64,000 nucleotides of DNA from Cycas panzhihuaensis (lineage: Eukaryota; Cycadophyta), in assembly GCA_023213395.1 (NCBI GenBank), contig CM041465.1, positions 231,205,741 through 231,269,740 of the forward strand. Reading direction: 5' to 3'. Within the stretch, counting starts at the first letter, position 1, and every line of letters starts with the position of its first letter. The notes below the pieces were generated by a model. That model was not told the origin of the DNA, searched no databases, and saw only the letters and a list, made by a program, of their open reading frames with translations. The position numbers and the translations under genes are program-made. Positions 13,008 through 24,637 of the stretch are shown in pieces.

Positions 13008-14842
13008 TTAGTGTACGACTGGATAGGCCAGGATCCATTTTTGTCCGTCAATAAAATATGTCCCCAAAAATGGCTTTGCCTCTTCAGCACTAAGAATCCT
13101 TCCCCATTGCACTCTTCCCGTTGTATCAGCACCGGGCCCTCTGCAATTATACTGACCATAGTACACAGTCCTGCACCAAGCATTTACATTCGGTCACGGA
13201 TTCAAGACAAATTACTGGCAGAGTGAAAAAAAAAACACAATTTGTTGTATTGATCTGCGAACAATATATAACACACTGGTTTAGTTCCAGGATCATTAAT
13301 GAATTAAGATCCTTAATAGGAGAATTAATTATGATTATGATTATTATTATTATATTAATTTGTTAATTACCGTTCACGATCTGGAAATCCCCAGTCATCC
13401 CATCCCCGGGGAATGACTATATCATCCATGTAAGTATATGAAAATACCACTCTGGAATGATCTCCCCATGCTCGACCCAAATACACCAATCCTGATCCCG
13501 AAATTGTGCACTTGACAAACGAAAATCCACTGGATAGAGATGAATTGTTCCTCTTCTGGGCTGTCAGAGCTGCAACTCCTCTGGCTATGGAATTAATTTG
13601 GCAATTCTGATCATCGTCATCGTCATGAATATTCAGCACAAAAACGGGATTGATCAGCAGGACTTGTAATTCTATTCTATTCTACGGCATCTGTGCGATG
13701 CATTAATTAAGCAGTGATATTAAGCTGATTTGAATTATATTAAAACTATAATTGATTGAATAAAGTTCAGAGACCTCGTACAGCGACCTTCCGTAACCAA
13801 ATATGAAATCCTCAGACCCCTGAATGAAACAATCCTTGAAATAGTGCAGGCCCTTGTGATCGTATAGAGTGTCCTGAGTTCCATAGAAGCTGCAGTTGTA
13901 GAACGCCGCCTTGTTCCCAGATACTCTCAGTGCTACAGCTTGCCCCCCATTGCTTCCTATGTCAGGGTAAGGAGCAGTGTTCTGTAGAATAATAATAATG
14001 ATTAATAAGATGCTTATGGAAAACCCTTCACGCTAATTAATTATTAGCCAAAGGAGGTCAGATTAAAGTCAGCTGCAAAAATATTATATAATTATTATTA
14101 TTATTATCATCATTAACCTCAAATCTGATGTTAACAGCCATGAAATAGTTAGAGTTCACAGCCACAGTGGCACTGTAGAACGTCTGCAATGGAAAGCCAT
14201 CTATTCCCACAACCGATGCAGTGTCATTCCCTGTGATAATCGGTTGCATGTTGGCATCCCCCATGAATGTCACGAATGGCTTCGATTTAGGAATCACTAC
14301 CTTCTCCCTGCAGTACACGGGAAAAAAAAAAAAAAAAAACAGAAACAAAAATCAATCCCATCGGTGTTCAACCCACATACATTGTACAGATTTAAATATT
14401 ACATTGCTAAACTTGCACAGATTATGAGAAATCTCTGCAAATTATTAATCACTAACCTATACACCCCAGGTTTGATATTGATGATCGTCCTCCTGGTGTT
14501 ATTAACTTCAATGCTGTGCACAGCATCTCTAATGGTGCTAAAATCCCCACCTCCACCTGGACAGACGGTGATCACCCTCTTATTCTCCTCGGCCTTCCTG
14601 ACCTTCTTCTCCAGCCTACTGAACGAATTTTTCTTACCAGCCTTCTCCCTCATATTAACCAAAAACTGCTGGCTGGTTTTCTGCAGATGCCACGAGATCC
14701 ATCGGTCGTATTCCTTCTTCAATTCCTCTGTGTCATCCTCCCCATTAAAAAACCCAGGAGCATAACACGAACAAGGATTCCCCGCCATGGAAAGCAATAG
14801 CATTAATATTAAACCAGTCAATGGTCTACCCTTCCCTGCCAT
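13008..14842 (-). CDS. PME: Pectin methylesterase (pectinesterase), 5 exons, 393 aa
   Basis: Spliced gene; exons 14842-14457, 14307-14118, 13981-13775, 13606-13371 and 13170-13008. The four introns (149, 136, 168 and 200 bp) all have GT...AG ends, and the joined frame is 1182 nt without a stop. The product removes methyl esters from cell-wall homogalacturonan. Residues 1-26 form a signal peptide (hydrophobic core [14 protein letters not shown]), so it is secreted. The mature part has all family catalytic positions: Gln206 in GGQAVALR, Gln228 and Asp229 in GTQDTLYD, Asp250 in EDFIFG, and Arg306 and Trp308 in YLGRAWG. There is no full PMEI-type pro-domain. Length is normal for this pro-less class. 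The start is the only Met before the signal peptide. It is the sole intact gene in the window. Confidence 0.96.
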
Positions 14843-15023
14843 GCTGTTCGAGCCTTGAAATCCCTACACACCCCACTCGCATTCTATGATGATTTCCCAA
14901 ACAAAAATGCTATACCGACGAACCCACACAGAATTCCTGTACACTGCTAATGGCTGCTGTGAATTGCCAAATGGTATTGCATGGATTTTGGCACAGAATC
15001 CCTCGGCCCCTTCCATGGCCCTC

Positions 15024-15029
15024 CACGTG
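15024..15029. promoter_or_regulatory. G-box (CACGTG) upstream of the pectinesterase
   Basis: A palindromic CACGTG lies 182 bp upstream of the pectinesterase start codon; a second copy is at 15663-15668. Such sites bind plant bZIP and bHLH factors. Position makes a role possible but it is unproven. Confidence 0.35.
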
Positions 15030-15310
15030 CATTTTTGTAGTGACCCCAGTCTACCATTACCAACGGTCATTTACCATGCCCCCTCTCCACATTATTCATC
15101 CCATCACCCCAACCCACCCAATCCGTGCCTGGTCACATGGTCAAATGGGGACAGCTATACACACACAATAGAATGATTCTTACCGTTTTAACTGCACATA
15201 TACTGTTGTATACCCAAATATACGGTACAAAATTATTTACATGTTTTATTATATATCTATCTATTGAATAACCCCCGTTTTTTTTTTTTTTTTTGGCAGG
15301 TTATAATGTA

Positions 15311-15322
15311 CTATATTTTATA
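15311..15322 (-). promoter_or_regulatory. Candidate TATA box for the pectinesterase
   Basis: Minus strand reads TATAAAATATAG, a good TATA match, about 470 bp before the start codon and just downstream of the CpG-rich block. A second AT-rich candidate (ATATATAATAA) lies near 15247-15257. The 5' UTR would be long (over 400 bp), so this is tentative. Confidence 0.3.
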
Positions 15323-15360
15323 CTATCTATTTTATCTTAATGTAATAATGATTTTTAAAT

Positions 15361-15840
15361 AAAAAAGCTGCAACGTAGAGCATACGCTGTGTGGGCATTT
15401 AATGCCGGGAACCTGGGCTTAGAATGAACGCTACCTTACAAAAATTTAAGGCGTGTCCGTGACTTGAATCTGGAGCTCCAACGTTCTTCTACGATTACGT
15501 GTACAGGCGCGGGTACGTATCTCAGATCTTTGGAGACGTATATACGACAGGCGCGCCGTCCAGCGTGCCGCGGATGGAGCATGGTCAGGCCGTGGCCATT
15601 AAGGGCGGTGTCGCCTTATTTATTTACTGGAATTTAACAGACATTTGGTGGGTCCCATGGATCACGTGTGCCGCGTGGCGTTCGAGGAGTTGTCGCTTTC
15701 GCGTGGCGTGGTTTAAGAAATGTATGGTATGTACTTGTTTCTGTGGTGAGAATCCCGCTGCCATTTGTGTGTCGTGTGATTCGATGTTTGTGATGGGTTA
15801 CAGACCATACGTTTTGTCGTGTTGGAAACTTTCCGGACAA
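15361..15840. other. CpG-rich block upstream of the pectinesterase
   Basis: I count about 38 CpG in 480 bp, with clusters such as GGCGCGCCGTC, whereas surrounding retroelement DNA has almost none. That fits DNA kept free of methylation, as in a promoter. A 118-codon plus frame (15499-15855) crosses it but shows no domain and odd composition, so it is not called as a gene. It could be the distal promoter of the pectinesterase or part of an unrecognised divergent transcript. Confidence 0.6.
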
Positions 15841-16835
15841 AGATGCTTTTTTTAATATATTCGCTCAATTAAATACATCTCTTTGTCAAAATTCGACTAA
15901 GCAATTTCACTTTGTGGAAGACCAAATAAATCGGTTCCCTTTGTCAAAAGGTGCTTTCCATATTGCCAAAATTTTTAAATAGACTATTAAACCCTGAGGT
16001 TTAGAAGCATAAATATAAGTAAGACGGAAACAATAATATTTTTGTAATTTTGTAGATAAATTGTATTACTTATAGATAAAGAGAGAGAGTATTGTATGTT
16101 AAAATCCAAAGATGACAGTAATAATAAGGGTTACAATATGGAAAGTTCTCTCTAATTTTTTATGTTGTTGCTTATACTATAATTGTTATGATGTGGATGG
16201 GAGTGGTGTTGGTTTATATGCAATGGATAAGTTGTCATTGTCTAGCCAGTAAATTTGTTGTGTTTCATTCATAGGATGGCAAGACATTTACCCATATCTG
16301 GTTGATTTGAACAAAGAAGTTTTTTGGTTGTTTGTACTGCGGTTGTGAATTCATGAATTTTAATAACTTGTGCTTATTTGTGTTAGATAATTACCTTGCT
16401 ATGTCAAATGTGGATTGGCCTTTGCTTATTTTGTGTAAGTTGGTTTAAATTATGGTAAGCAGGGGTTTAGTTGTTATGGGAGGAGGTTTATGTAAATTAA
16501 TTGTATTGAATGTTATATAATTGAATTGAAAAACAACTATAATAAATTTTTTCCCCCTTCCCTTTTAAAATGTTATAAATGTAATTACTATAAATAGAAT
16601 TATAATACTAAAAAGAATATTAAATGATACGTACATAAAAAAATTAAAATATAAATTAGCCCTACAATGATCCCCTCTTATCTAAAAAGTTGTAATACAT
16701 GTATGGATTAACTCTAAAATAATAATGACATATAGTGAAAAAGGACAACAAATAGGTTGCGTTCATTTGGAAGTACAACAAAAAGATCTATTTATGTGTG
16801 GAAACAAAACCATATGAAAAACGCGTTGTAGCAAA
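15841..16835. other. AT-rich intergenic DNA
   Basis: No gene or repeat recognised. It separates the pectinesterase promoter region from the left end of the 43-kb retrotransposon nest. Confidence 0.6.
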
Positions 16836-17522
16836 TTATAACAATCCTTCAAAGTTGAATGCTGATTTTATAAACAAATAACAATATAAATAATCTACTA
16901 TCAATTATCAAAACTTGTAAGTGATATAGTACTAATAACAACTTTTAATTGCATAGAAAAGAAGAAGTACTGAAATAATAATAAGTATGGTAAGACACAA
17001 AGGAATGAAATAGATGTGATAATTCATAATATAATGAAATAATATCTAATAATGCAACTTATCTCTATTATAAAGCATCACAAAATAATATAATGTCTAC
17101 TACAACCTTTGTCCCTCTTTCAAGAAATGAAACCTTTAAAAATAACACCTCCTTCTAAAGAAGAAAACAGAAAAAAACTTCAAAAGCTAAGCTTTCCAAA
17201 TGACCCACTCATATCTTGTATATGGCTACTCGTTCAAATTATTAATTATTTTCGGGTAAGATTGTCCTTAACATAACCAATAATATAAAGTGAAGTAGGC
17301 CTGTAATAATTTGTATTTGTAATTACAAATTTAAAGCTCATATAACTTTTTCATATGGTGTTTATTTGGGACCTACGACCATTTGTTTCAAAACCAGTGA
17401 GATGTTCTATTTTATAATCCATAATTCATACCTTGATTTCCTTTTTTTAAGACTATAATTATAAATAATTAACATGTACTTATTTTTAATAGTGCCTTAG
17501 CCTATTGAAATGAGTAGGCACA
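16836..17522 (-). repeat. E0 3' LTR (left copy)
   Basis: Homologous along its length to 51551-51745 plus 59313-59814. Strong shared blocks include AATATCTAATAAT, TTTAAAAATAACACCTC, AAATGACCCA and TACTTATTTTTAA. The right edge ends CA, giving a TG start on the minus strand. The left edge is uncertain by several bases. Confidence 0.7.
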
Positions 17523-18015
17523 TAATAATTCCCCCTTCTTAACATGATTTGCCCTTAAAGCATGGGTATATGTGGAGACTACTGCCATCATGATTCATCT
17601 TACACTTAGAATTTGTGCATGTATTTAGGGTTTAACCCCACTTAGTCAATATGGTCAGAGGTTGATCCTTCATAATAAGAATAAAATGCAATAATTCTAT
17701 CTTTCTTAGTATGCTTCTTAATAGGCCTTATAACACCTTGGACTTGGTAGTTCCTGAGGTGTGTTGTGGGTTTACCTTATTTAAAATCTTGTATCTTTCT
17801 TTGATGCTACATCCATGGGAATTTAACCTTAAAGAAGGGAGATAGCTTAAATGCAAAAAGATGTAATTGGTATGAATAAAAAAGAAAATAATAGGGAACA
17901 TGATTAAGGTAGTATATAGGCAAGTGGTTTGGGTGAGAAAAATATAAGAAGAATATGTGGAAAGCGAGAATGACCTTAGTTGGTATGAATATAGGATGAA
18001 AAATGGAGGATCTAA
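17523..18015 (-). other. E0 interior, 3' part, with polypurine tract
   Basis: The minus-strand polypurine tract AAGAAGGGGGAA (17529-17540) sits six bases from the LTR start. The remainder has no coding frame that I can support. Confidence 0.5.
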
Positions 18016-18544
18016 GAGGAATTCTATATGAGCATGTAGTACAGATGGAAAACTATAAGAAAGATGTAAGGCAAATGAATATTGGATGTTGAGGACTATA
18101 AAGATGTAATGGATAGATAATGGGGGGTGTACATAGTATGATAGTTTAGAGAGGGAATAAGGAGTGAGAGGTCATGATAGGTATTGTATATTATTTAGTG
18201 GGTTTAAATATAAACATATAAGGATGTTCTATAAAAGTGAAAATTAGGTGTAAATTATTACATAGAGAGGAAGTGGTAGAGTGTAAGGAGGACGAAGTTG
18301 TCGAAGGCTAATATAGGAAGAATAAGGCTTGAAACATATGGGTTATGATAAGCATTATATGTGGGTAAGTAGTTTAAATAGAATTATATGTGAGAGATAT
18401 ATAAAAAATAAAGGGTGAAGTAAAAATGATGATGATATAGATTATAAGAGAGATTAGGGAATAGAAGCATATGAGGGGAATATGTAGAAATAAAAATTGA
18501 AGGGCAATAGAAATAAAGATGATATTAGTTACGAATAAGACTAG
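18016..18544. repeat. Degenerate ~165-bp tandem repeat, left part
   Basis: A motif of the form GATAAG-ATTCTATATG recurs at 18016, 18176 and 18347, that is every 160-171 bp, in purine-rich DNA. The same motif and spacing continue at 23687-24238 beyond copia C, so copia C split one array. It lies inside E0. Confidence 0.5.
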
Positions 18545-18756
18545 TGTTGAGAACTGAATTAAGAAAATGAATGATCTTCTTTGATTGATGAAAGAGGAAT
18601 TTTCTCTCTTATATACAACTAAGTTATGTAAGGAATCCAGTATATGTATAACAAGTGTTGTTTTAAGACAAAAGAGGGACAATGACACATAACCTTTAAT
18701 TTACATTAAGGATCATCATAGTACAAGACTTAGGATAAAACATTAATATTCCAACA
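18545..18756 (-). repeat. Copia C 3' LTR
   Basis: Plus strand TGTTGAGAAC...CCAACA; pairs with 23477-23686. A TATA-like minus motif TATATAAG (18609-18616) would be the element promoter copy. Confidence 0.9.
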
Positions 18757-18789
18757 CTCTCCCTTAATGTTTTATTATTTATTTTTCAT

Positions 18790-20200
18790 GCCAAGTAAAA
18801 CTCTAAAATACTGAAATTTATATTTTAATAATGGTTTTGTGAAGATGCCTATAACTTGTTAATCATTACTATAATGTTGTAAGTCTATCTCTTTATTTTG
18901 GACATTTTCTCTGATGAAATGATAATGAATTTCTATGTGTTTGGTCCTTACATAAAAGATAAAGTTTTTTGTGAGTTTGATAACACTTTAGTTATCACAA
19001 TAGCTTATAGTTACTTTCTAACACCTCTAATTTAAATCCTCCAGGAGTTATCTTAACCAAATTACTTCATAAGTTATACTTACTACAACTTTAAACTCAA
19101 CTTTTATTGAGAATAAGGCTATTGTTGGTTGTTTCTTACTACTTCATCATGTTATAATTGTTCAAAGATTAGAATAGTAGCTTGATGTAGACTTCATTTC
19201 CTAAAGTTCTTCTACCCAGTCTAAGTTAATGAATCCAATTAAGCTTGGTTTATCTACTTTAATATATTGTAGTCTAAGATCTAATGTACCTTTAATATAA
19301 CTTAAGATTTATTTTGTAGCATTCTAATGAATAGTCTTTAGATTATGCATGAACCTAGAAACAACTCCAAAAGAAAAAGATATATCTGGTCTAATGGCTA
19401 TCAAGTAAATGAGTCTTTTAACAAGTTGTTTGAAGAGAGCTTCATTCACTTTATGATTATTGTTTTTATCAACTATTGGAACACAACTTACCTCCATGAG
19501 TGTGGTATAAGGATTATATTCTTCCATATTAAACTTTTTAAGAAGATTCTTAGCATACTTAGATTTTGAGATAAAGATACTGCTTTCTACTTGCTTAACT
19601 TCTATGCCAAGATAATAATGAAGTACACATATGTCAATCATTTTAATATTAATTTCCATTTGTGTTCTCACCTAACTGATGGTTTCTCAATCATTGCCTA
19701 TGATAATTAAATCATCTACATAATTTTTTTTATTTTTTATTATAAAGACTTAGATCAACCTCGCATCTACTAAAGCCTTTCTTGTGAAGATGATGGTACA
19801 ATTTTACATACTAAACTTGAGACGCTTATTTTAGACCATATAAAACCTTTTTAATCTATAGACCAGATATTCTCCTCCTTTCTTTTTGTACGTAGGTAGT
19901 TGTTCTATATAGACTTCTTCACTAAGATCACCATTTAAGAAGGCACTTTTTACATCTAGTTGCATAATTTGCCATTTATATTGAACTGTCAGAGTTATAA
20001 CTTTATAAATGGTTATTAATTTTGCTATAGAAGTACAGATTTCTTCATAATCACTACCTACAATCTGAGTATATCCTTTTGCCATAAGTTAAGCTTTATA
20101 TTTTTAAATACTTCCATCAGACTTTTCTTTTATCTTGTACACCCATTTGTAACCTACAATAGGTTTAACTTTAGGTGGAGGAACTAATTCTCAAGTGTTG
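18790..20200 (-). pseudogene. Copia C reverse transcriptase and RNase H remnant
   Basis: From right to left the frame gives MAKGYTQIVGSDYEEI, then WQIMQLDVKSAFLNGDL (first catalytic Asp of the polymerase), then the intact YVDD motif at 19711-19722, then CVLHYYLGIEV and a stretch ending RLIYLIAIRPDISFSFG. These are the usual copia polymerase and connection landmarks. RNase H further left is badly degraded. It would have copied element RNA to DNA. Stops, mainly TAA and TAG, make it dead. Confidence 0.85.
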
Positions 20201-20849
20201 TTTTGATTTATGGAATTCATTTCTTTGTCCATGACTTCTTGCCATTCAGTTTTTTAGTGGGCTTCTTCAAAACTTTGAGGCTCAACTGAACAAGTCAATG
20301 CTTTAGGTTTTTTAGACCTAGTTTTATGTTCAAATGCATCTCCTTTTGATAATTTTATAGTTTTTAGATACCATTTAGGTAATCTTTTTCTAAAGATATT
20401 CTCCTATCTTTCTATTCCAAACAATGTTTCTAGTTCTTATTAAGATTTTATTTTTTCTTAATCAGGAGGAATTGATTCTTCTTTAGTTATATTCTTATCA
20501 ATAGAATATTCTATATTTTCTTCTAATATTATGCCCTTTTAAGAATAGATAATATCTTTATTGACTGAAATACCTTCACCAAAGGTTACATCTCTACTTA
20601 CATAGATTTTTTTGGTTTTTATATCTATGTAATGATATACTTTTAACTTAGTACTATACCCAACCATATTCAATACTCTTATCATCTAATTTTACTCTTT
20701 TCTAATTTGAAATATGCATATATGCAATTCTTTAGATGACTCGCATCAAGTTTTCTACCTATCCATGCTTTTTTTTAAATAATTTTACCAAGAACTTTTA
20801 TGGGACTTCTATTTATCAAATAGACAGAAGTATTAACTAATTTAGCCTA

Positions 20850-21840
20850 ATATATATTTAAGATTTTTCTTTTATCATACATTATACCATTTCTATTATG
20901 GTCCTGTTTAATCTTTCAATTACTCCATTTGATTATGGAGTATATGAAGTAGTGATTTATCTACGAATGCCATGCATTTTATTAAAAATTAAAAATTTAC
21001 TCAAAATATATTCTTCTCCCCCATCTATTCTAAGTGTTTTAATCTTGTGTCAACGTTTTAGTTCAACTTGAGCTTTGAATTCTTTAAAGCAATCAAGAGC
21101 CTTTGATTTGCTAAAGATAAAGAACACTCAAGCCTTCTTAGTAAAATCATATATGAATATGAGAAAGTACCTAGAACCATTAATAGAGTTTAGTGGAATT
21201 GGTCCACATATATCACTATGAACTAATTTTAATTTTTCTTTTGTTCTATAGTTACTTTTCTGAAATGGTACTCTATGTTGTTTGCCTAACAGACAACTTT
21301 TGCAGATAGAGGAATTTATTATAAATTTAGGCAATCCATAAATAATAAGAAGACTTTTAAGCATTTTTAATGTATCATCTGTAATATGTCTATACTGAGA
21401 ATAGTAGATTTCATTATTATTATTCTAAATAATAAAAGTTTTTATAAAAGAGATAATAAGAGTGGAAACTAATTTATAAAGATTATCAATTTATATTCCT
21501 TCAACAATGATATCACCCCCATTTTTCAAATCATAAATATAGCACTTTCCATCTTCATGGAATATTACTCAAAGTTTGTTATTTCTTAATTGTGATATAC
21601 AAAGAAGATTTTTCTTTAAACCTAGAATAAATCAAACATTATCGATCTTTTTGACATCTTTCTTAATTTTAATTACTATGATTCCTTTGCCTTTAATCTT
21701 TAGAGAATAATCATCACTAAGCTTAACAATTTTGTCTATTAAGTATGGGAGTCGAGTTTCAAACTAGTCTTCTCTCCCAGTCATGTGATTTGAGGCTCTA
21801 GAGCCAATAAATCAGTCTTCATTATAACGAGCTCATGAGA
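20850..21840 (-). pseudogene. Copia C protease and integrase remnant
   Basis: The protease site near 21800 reads GSRASNHMTGRE where the family has DSGASNHMTG, so the catalytic Asp is lost. The pre-integrase zinc region ends CKSCLLGKQHRVPF. The integrase core follows with LVHSDICGPI (first Asp), FIYDFTKKA (second conserved D region), LRIDGGEEY (acidic end) and NGVIERLNRTI. The frame from about 21700 to 21130 has few stops, which is the best-preserved stretch of this element. Confidence 0.85.
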
Positions 21841-22012
21841 CCAAGAAAGTAACAAAAGTAGTTTCTTCTTCATCTTTATCCTTGGGCTATTCATTATTAT
21901 AATTTCCTTTAATATGCTTTCCTTTTAAAATTTTAGTTGTTTAATAAAAGTAATTACTTGAGAGATGTCTATATCTACCATAGTAATAATAAGGATGGGT
22001 TTCTATTATTCT

Positions 22013-22830
22013 ACACTCTACAGCAATGTGACCTAATCTTCCATAATGATAAGATACCCAAGTGTTTATTGACCTTCCTCTATCTGATCTTATCTTTCCT
22101 TTGATGAATCTTACTCTGTCAATTCTTACATTTATTGATCTTCCTCTTGCTCCCTTTCCTTGTTTATTAATTTTGAGTCTTGAGAGAAAAGATTTTTTAA
22201 CTTATGTTTCCTCCCTATACCTTCGAATATTCTACTCTTATTAAAGAAAATGTCTGTATAAAGTATCAAATGATATATTACTAGTTTGTCCCATAACAGT
22301 AAATATATTCACCAGATTATCAAATGATTTTGGTAACTTATTAAGTATTAAGTGAACAATTTCAATAAATGATACTAATTCACCTGCAAAGGCAAGATTA
22401 TCTTTGATTTTTACCAATTGATGAAATTTGTAACTTATTTGCCCTTTTATAAGTGAATTTGATATAGTTTCTCTTTAAGAGTAATGATATGAGTCCCATT
22501 CTTTAGATTGTATAGAGATGCAAGAGATTTCTAAGCTTCAACTAAGGAGGTGGCTTCACTAATATAAGTTAAGATAGAGTCACTTATAGATAGAGTAATT
22601 ATGGCCAGTGCTTTCCTATCTCTTTCCTCCCAACTGGCAATTTTTATAGTATCTCTAGTGGCTGGTTTCCTTTTTTTTTTAATAACAATGCCCTATGTAT
22701 TTTTTGTAACTAAAATCCCTTTCATTTTAATTTTCCAAGTAGAATAATTATGATCAATTAGCTTATCTGACTCACCCAAAGAGAAGATTAAAGTTAGTTT
22801 ACAATAAACTGAAGGAAAAACTATAGACCT
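22013..22830 (-). pseudogene. Copia C gag remnant with zinc knuckle
   Basis: The minus frame begins near 22830 with NYSTWKIKMKGILV, then EERDRKALAIITLSISD and SILTYISEATSL, the copia gag (UBN2/DUF4219-like) pattern. At 22013-22054 the zinc knuckle reads SYHYGRLGHIAVEC: spacing is right for CX2CX4HX4C, but the first two Cys are Ser and Tyr. Product: capsid protein binding element RNA; now non-functional. Confidence 0.8.
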
Positions 22831-23476
22831 AAGATTTTAAATGACTTTGAGATGTTAAATTCATATGACTATATGGATGTATAGAAAAAGTACAAGTGTA
22901 TGAAACCTAAAAATAATCCCCTCAAAAGATAGATCTTTACTTTATTTATAGGAATCCGAAGTTATATTTGAGAAAAAAATTCTAGATTAAGAGAAAAATG
23001 GCTTAAGAAGAAGAGGGGCAACTAGAGTTTAATTGACTCTTTTACTCATAACTTAAAACTCTCTAATAAAATATTATAAACTTACACTTGATAGAATGCT
23101 TATAATTTGAGAAAGATTTTAAGACCACTTATTATATCTAAAGTGAATAAATATAAGAGAAATTATTAGAGAAGGTTCAAACATGTACCTAAGGTTTTTT
23201 ATGATTTACTGCTTATCGAGGTAAAATTTATAATTGCTTCTTTAGAAAAATAAACTCTACTCCTTGAGACATCTCTACTGGTGAAATTTCATATGATTAT
23301 GGATATTTTAATTTTTCTATTATACATGTCTATACGGTTCTGTATAACTTCATCCTTTCTTTAGATTATGTCATCTCTCTTATTTAGATATTTATCACCT
23401 TGCTTCTTGCTTAGTTTATTAAGCAAATACTGTTTCACACCTTAATCTAGCTTTTTGTTAGATTACTCTGATACTA

Positions 23477-23686
23477 TGTTGAGAACTGAATTGAGAAAGT
23501 GAATGATCTTCATTAATTAATAAGAGAGAAATTATCTCTTTTATATACAATTCATTTACACAAGGAATATAATACATATATGACAAGTGTCACTTTAAGA
23601 TAAAAGAGGGACAATGATACATAAGTCTCAATTTACATAAAATCACCATAGTATAAGACTTAGGATAAAATATTAATATTCTAATA
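23477..23686 (-). repeat. Copia C 5' LTR
   Basis: Pairs with 18545-18756. The outer end has decayed from CCAACA to CTAATA. The primer site abuts its inner edge at 23476. Confidence 0.9.
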
Positions 23687-24238
23687 ATTATGGGATAACA
23701 TACATAAATGATTAATATAAGAATAGGGGATAATAGATAGGACAAATAATAAGTATTCTATATAGATAAGAGAGAGAGAGAGGGGGGGGTGGGTATGGGC
23801 TAGATAAAGTTTGAAGCATGGGTCATAGGTAGTAAGAGTGACATAGGGTAGGAAATGATAAATGTATGGGGTTAATAAGTGAAAGATAAGAAATGAGAGA
23901 TAACAGATATGATGGATTCTCTATGTGGATAAATAATTCATATTAGTTTATTTGAGAGGGATATACAAGAAGTAAGGGTGAGGTGCGATATAGATGATAT
24001 GGGTTCTAATTGAGGTTAGGGAATGGCATATGTAGATGATTCATATAAGGATGGGGCATGTGAGATAGGAGCAATGATAAGTACTCTATATGGATGCATG
24101 GTTTAGATAGGAGCATATGAGAGAGGTATATAGGAAGGTAAGATATTATATACATAATGTTGAGGATATGGGATGATAGAGGATGAGGGTAATAATAATA
24201 TAACTTATTAGATAAAGTTGAATATGGAGAAAAGAAAA
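23687..24238. repeat. Degenerate ~165-bp tandem repeat, right part
   Basis: Continuation of the array at 18016-18544, with motif starts at 23748, 23911 and 24076 (163-165 bp apart). Contains an AG/G run near 23768-23790. It is bounded at right by the LTR of E1. Confidence 0.5.
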
Positions 24239-24637
24239 TGGGATGTGTCATTTCTAGTTATTTTCTCACACACAAAAATGATAATAAAAAATAGATAGAA
24301 AAAGGTAACACTTGTATTGATATTAAAAAACTAATTATAGAAATGAAGTATACCAAAGAGTACTAAATGAACACAACAAGAAAGTAAAGAGTACTAAAGT
24401 ATAATTCTCTCAAGAGAAGATAATTACATAACAACCTTTTTCTATAATCTGAGATCCTTAAATAAACAAAAGAGGGCATTTTCCATGTAATCCTATTGAC
24501 AGACCAAATGGCCTTTTATTTCCTTAGTGGATTTAATGGTTCATATATAAAAGTTAATAACTAGTAGTTAACCTTCGAGTGCCTTAGTCATGAGTGCTAC
24601 TATCTTGGTTCTACTAACCATATGTGGTCATGTAAGA
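24239..24637 (-). repeat. E1 3' LTR
   Basis: Pairs with 49519-49918. Shared blocks include AAGTATAATTCTCT, AGAGAAGATAATTACA and TTTTCCATGTAAT. The inner edge ends GTAAGA where gypsy I has GTAACA. Confidence 0.88.

Larger units (their letters stand above)
18545..23686 (-). mobile_element. Ty1/copia retrotransposon, copia C (decayed, full structure)
   Basis: LTRs of 212 and 210 bp flank gag, protease, integrase, reverse transcriptase and RNase H on the minus strand, in copia order. The minus LTR starts TGTTGGAATATTAATG. A Met-type primer site (minus TAGTATCAGAGT, 23465-23476) touches the 5' LTR, and polypurine tract TTAAGGGAGAG (18757-18767) touches the 3' LTR. Flanking pentamers ACTAG (18540-18544) and ATTAT (23687-23691) agree at only 3 of 5, so the target duplication has decayed. 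The coding region is interrupted by many stops. It is inserted in the tandem array of E0. Confidence 0.9.

Noticed and set aside
14244-14765. 173-codon plus frame
   Set aside because: Antisense to exons 1 and 2 of the pectinesterase; it crosses an intron with a poly-A tract and has no domain.
15499-15855. 118-codon plus frame in the CpG-rich block
   Set aside because: No recognisable domain, unusual Cys/Trp-rich composition, and overlapping frames on the other strand; high GC explains the lack of stops.
24006-24251. 81-codon minus frame rich in Tyr, Ser and Pro
   Set aside because: Lies in the degenerate purine-rich tandem array and crosses into the E1 LTR; it reflects base composition.
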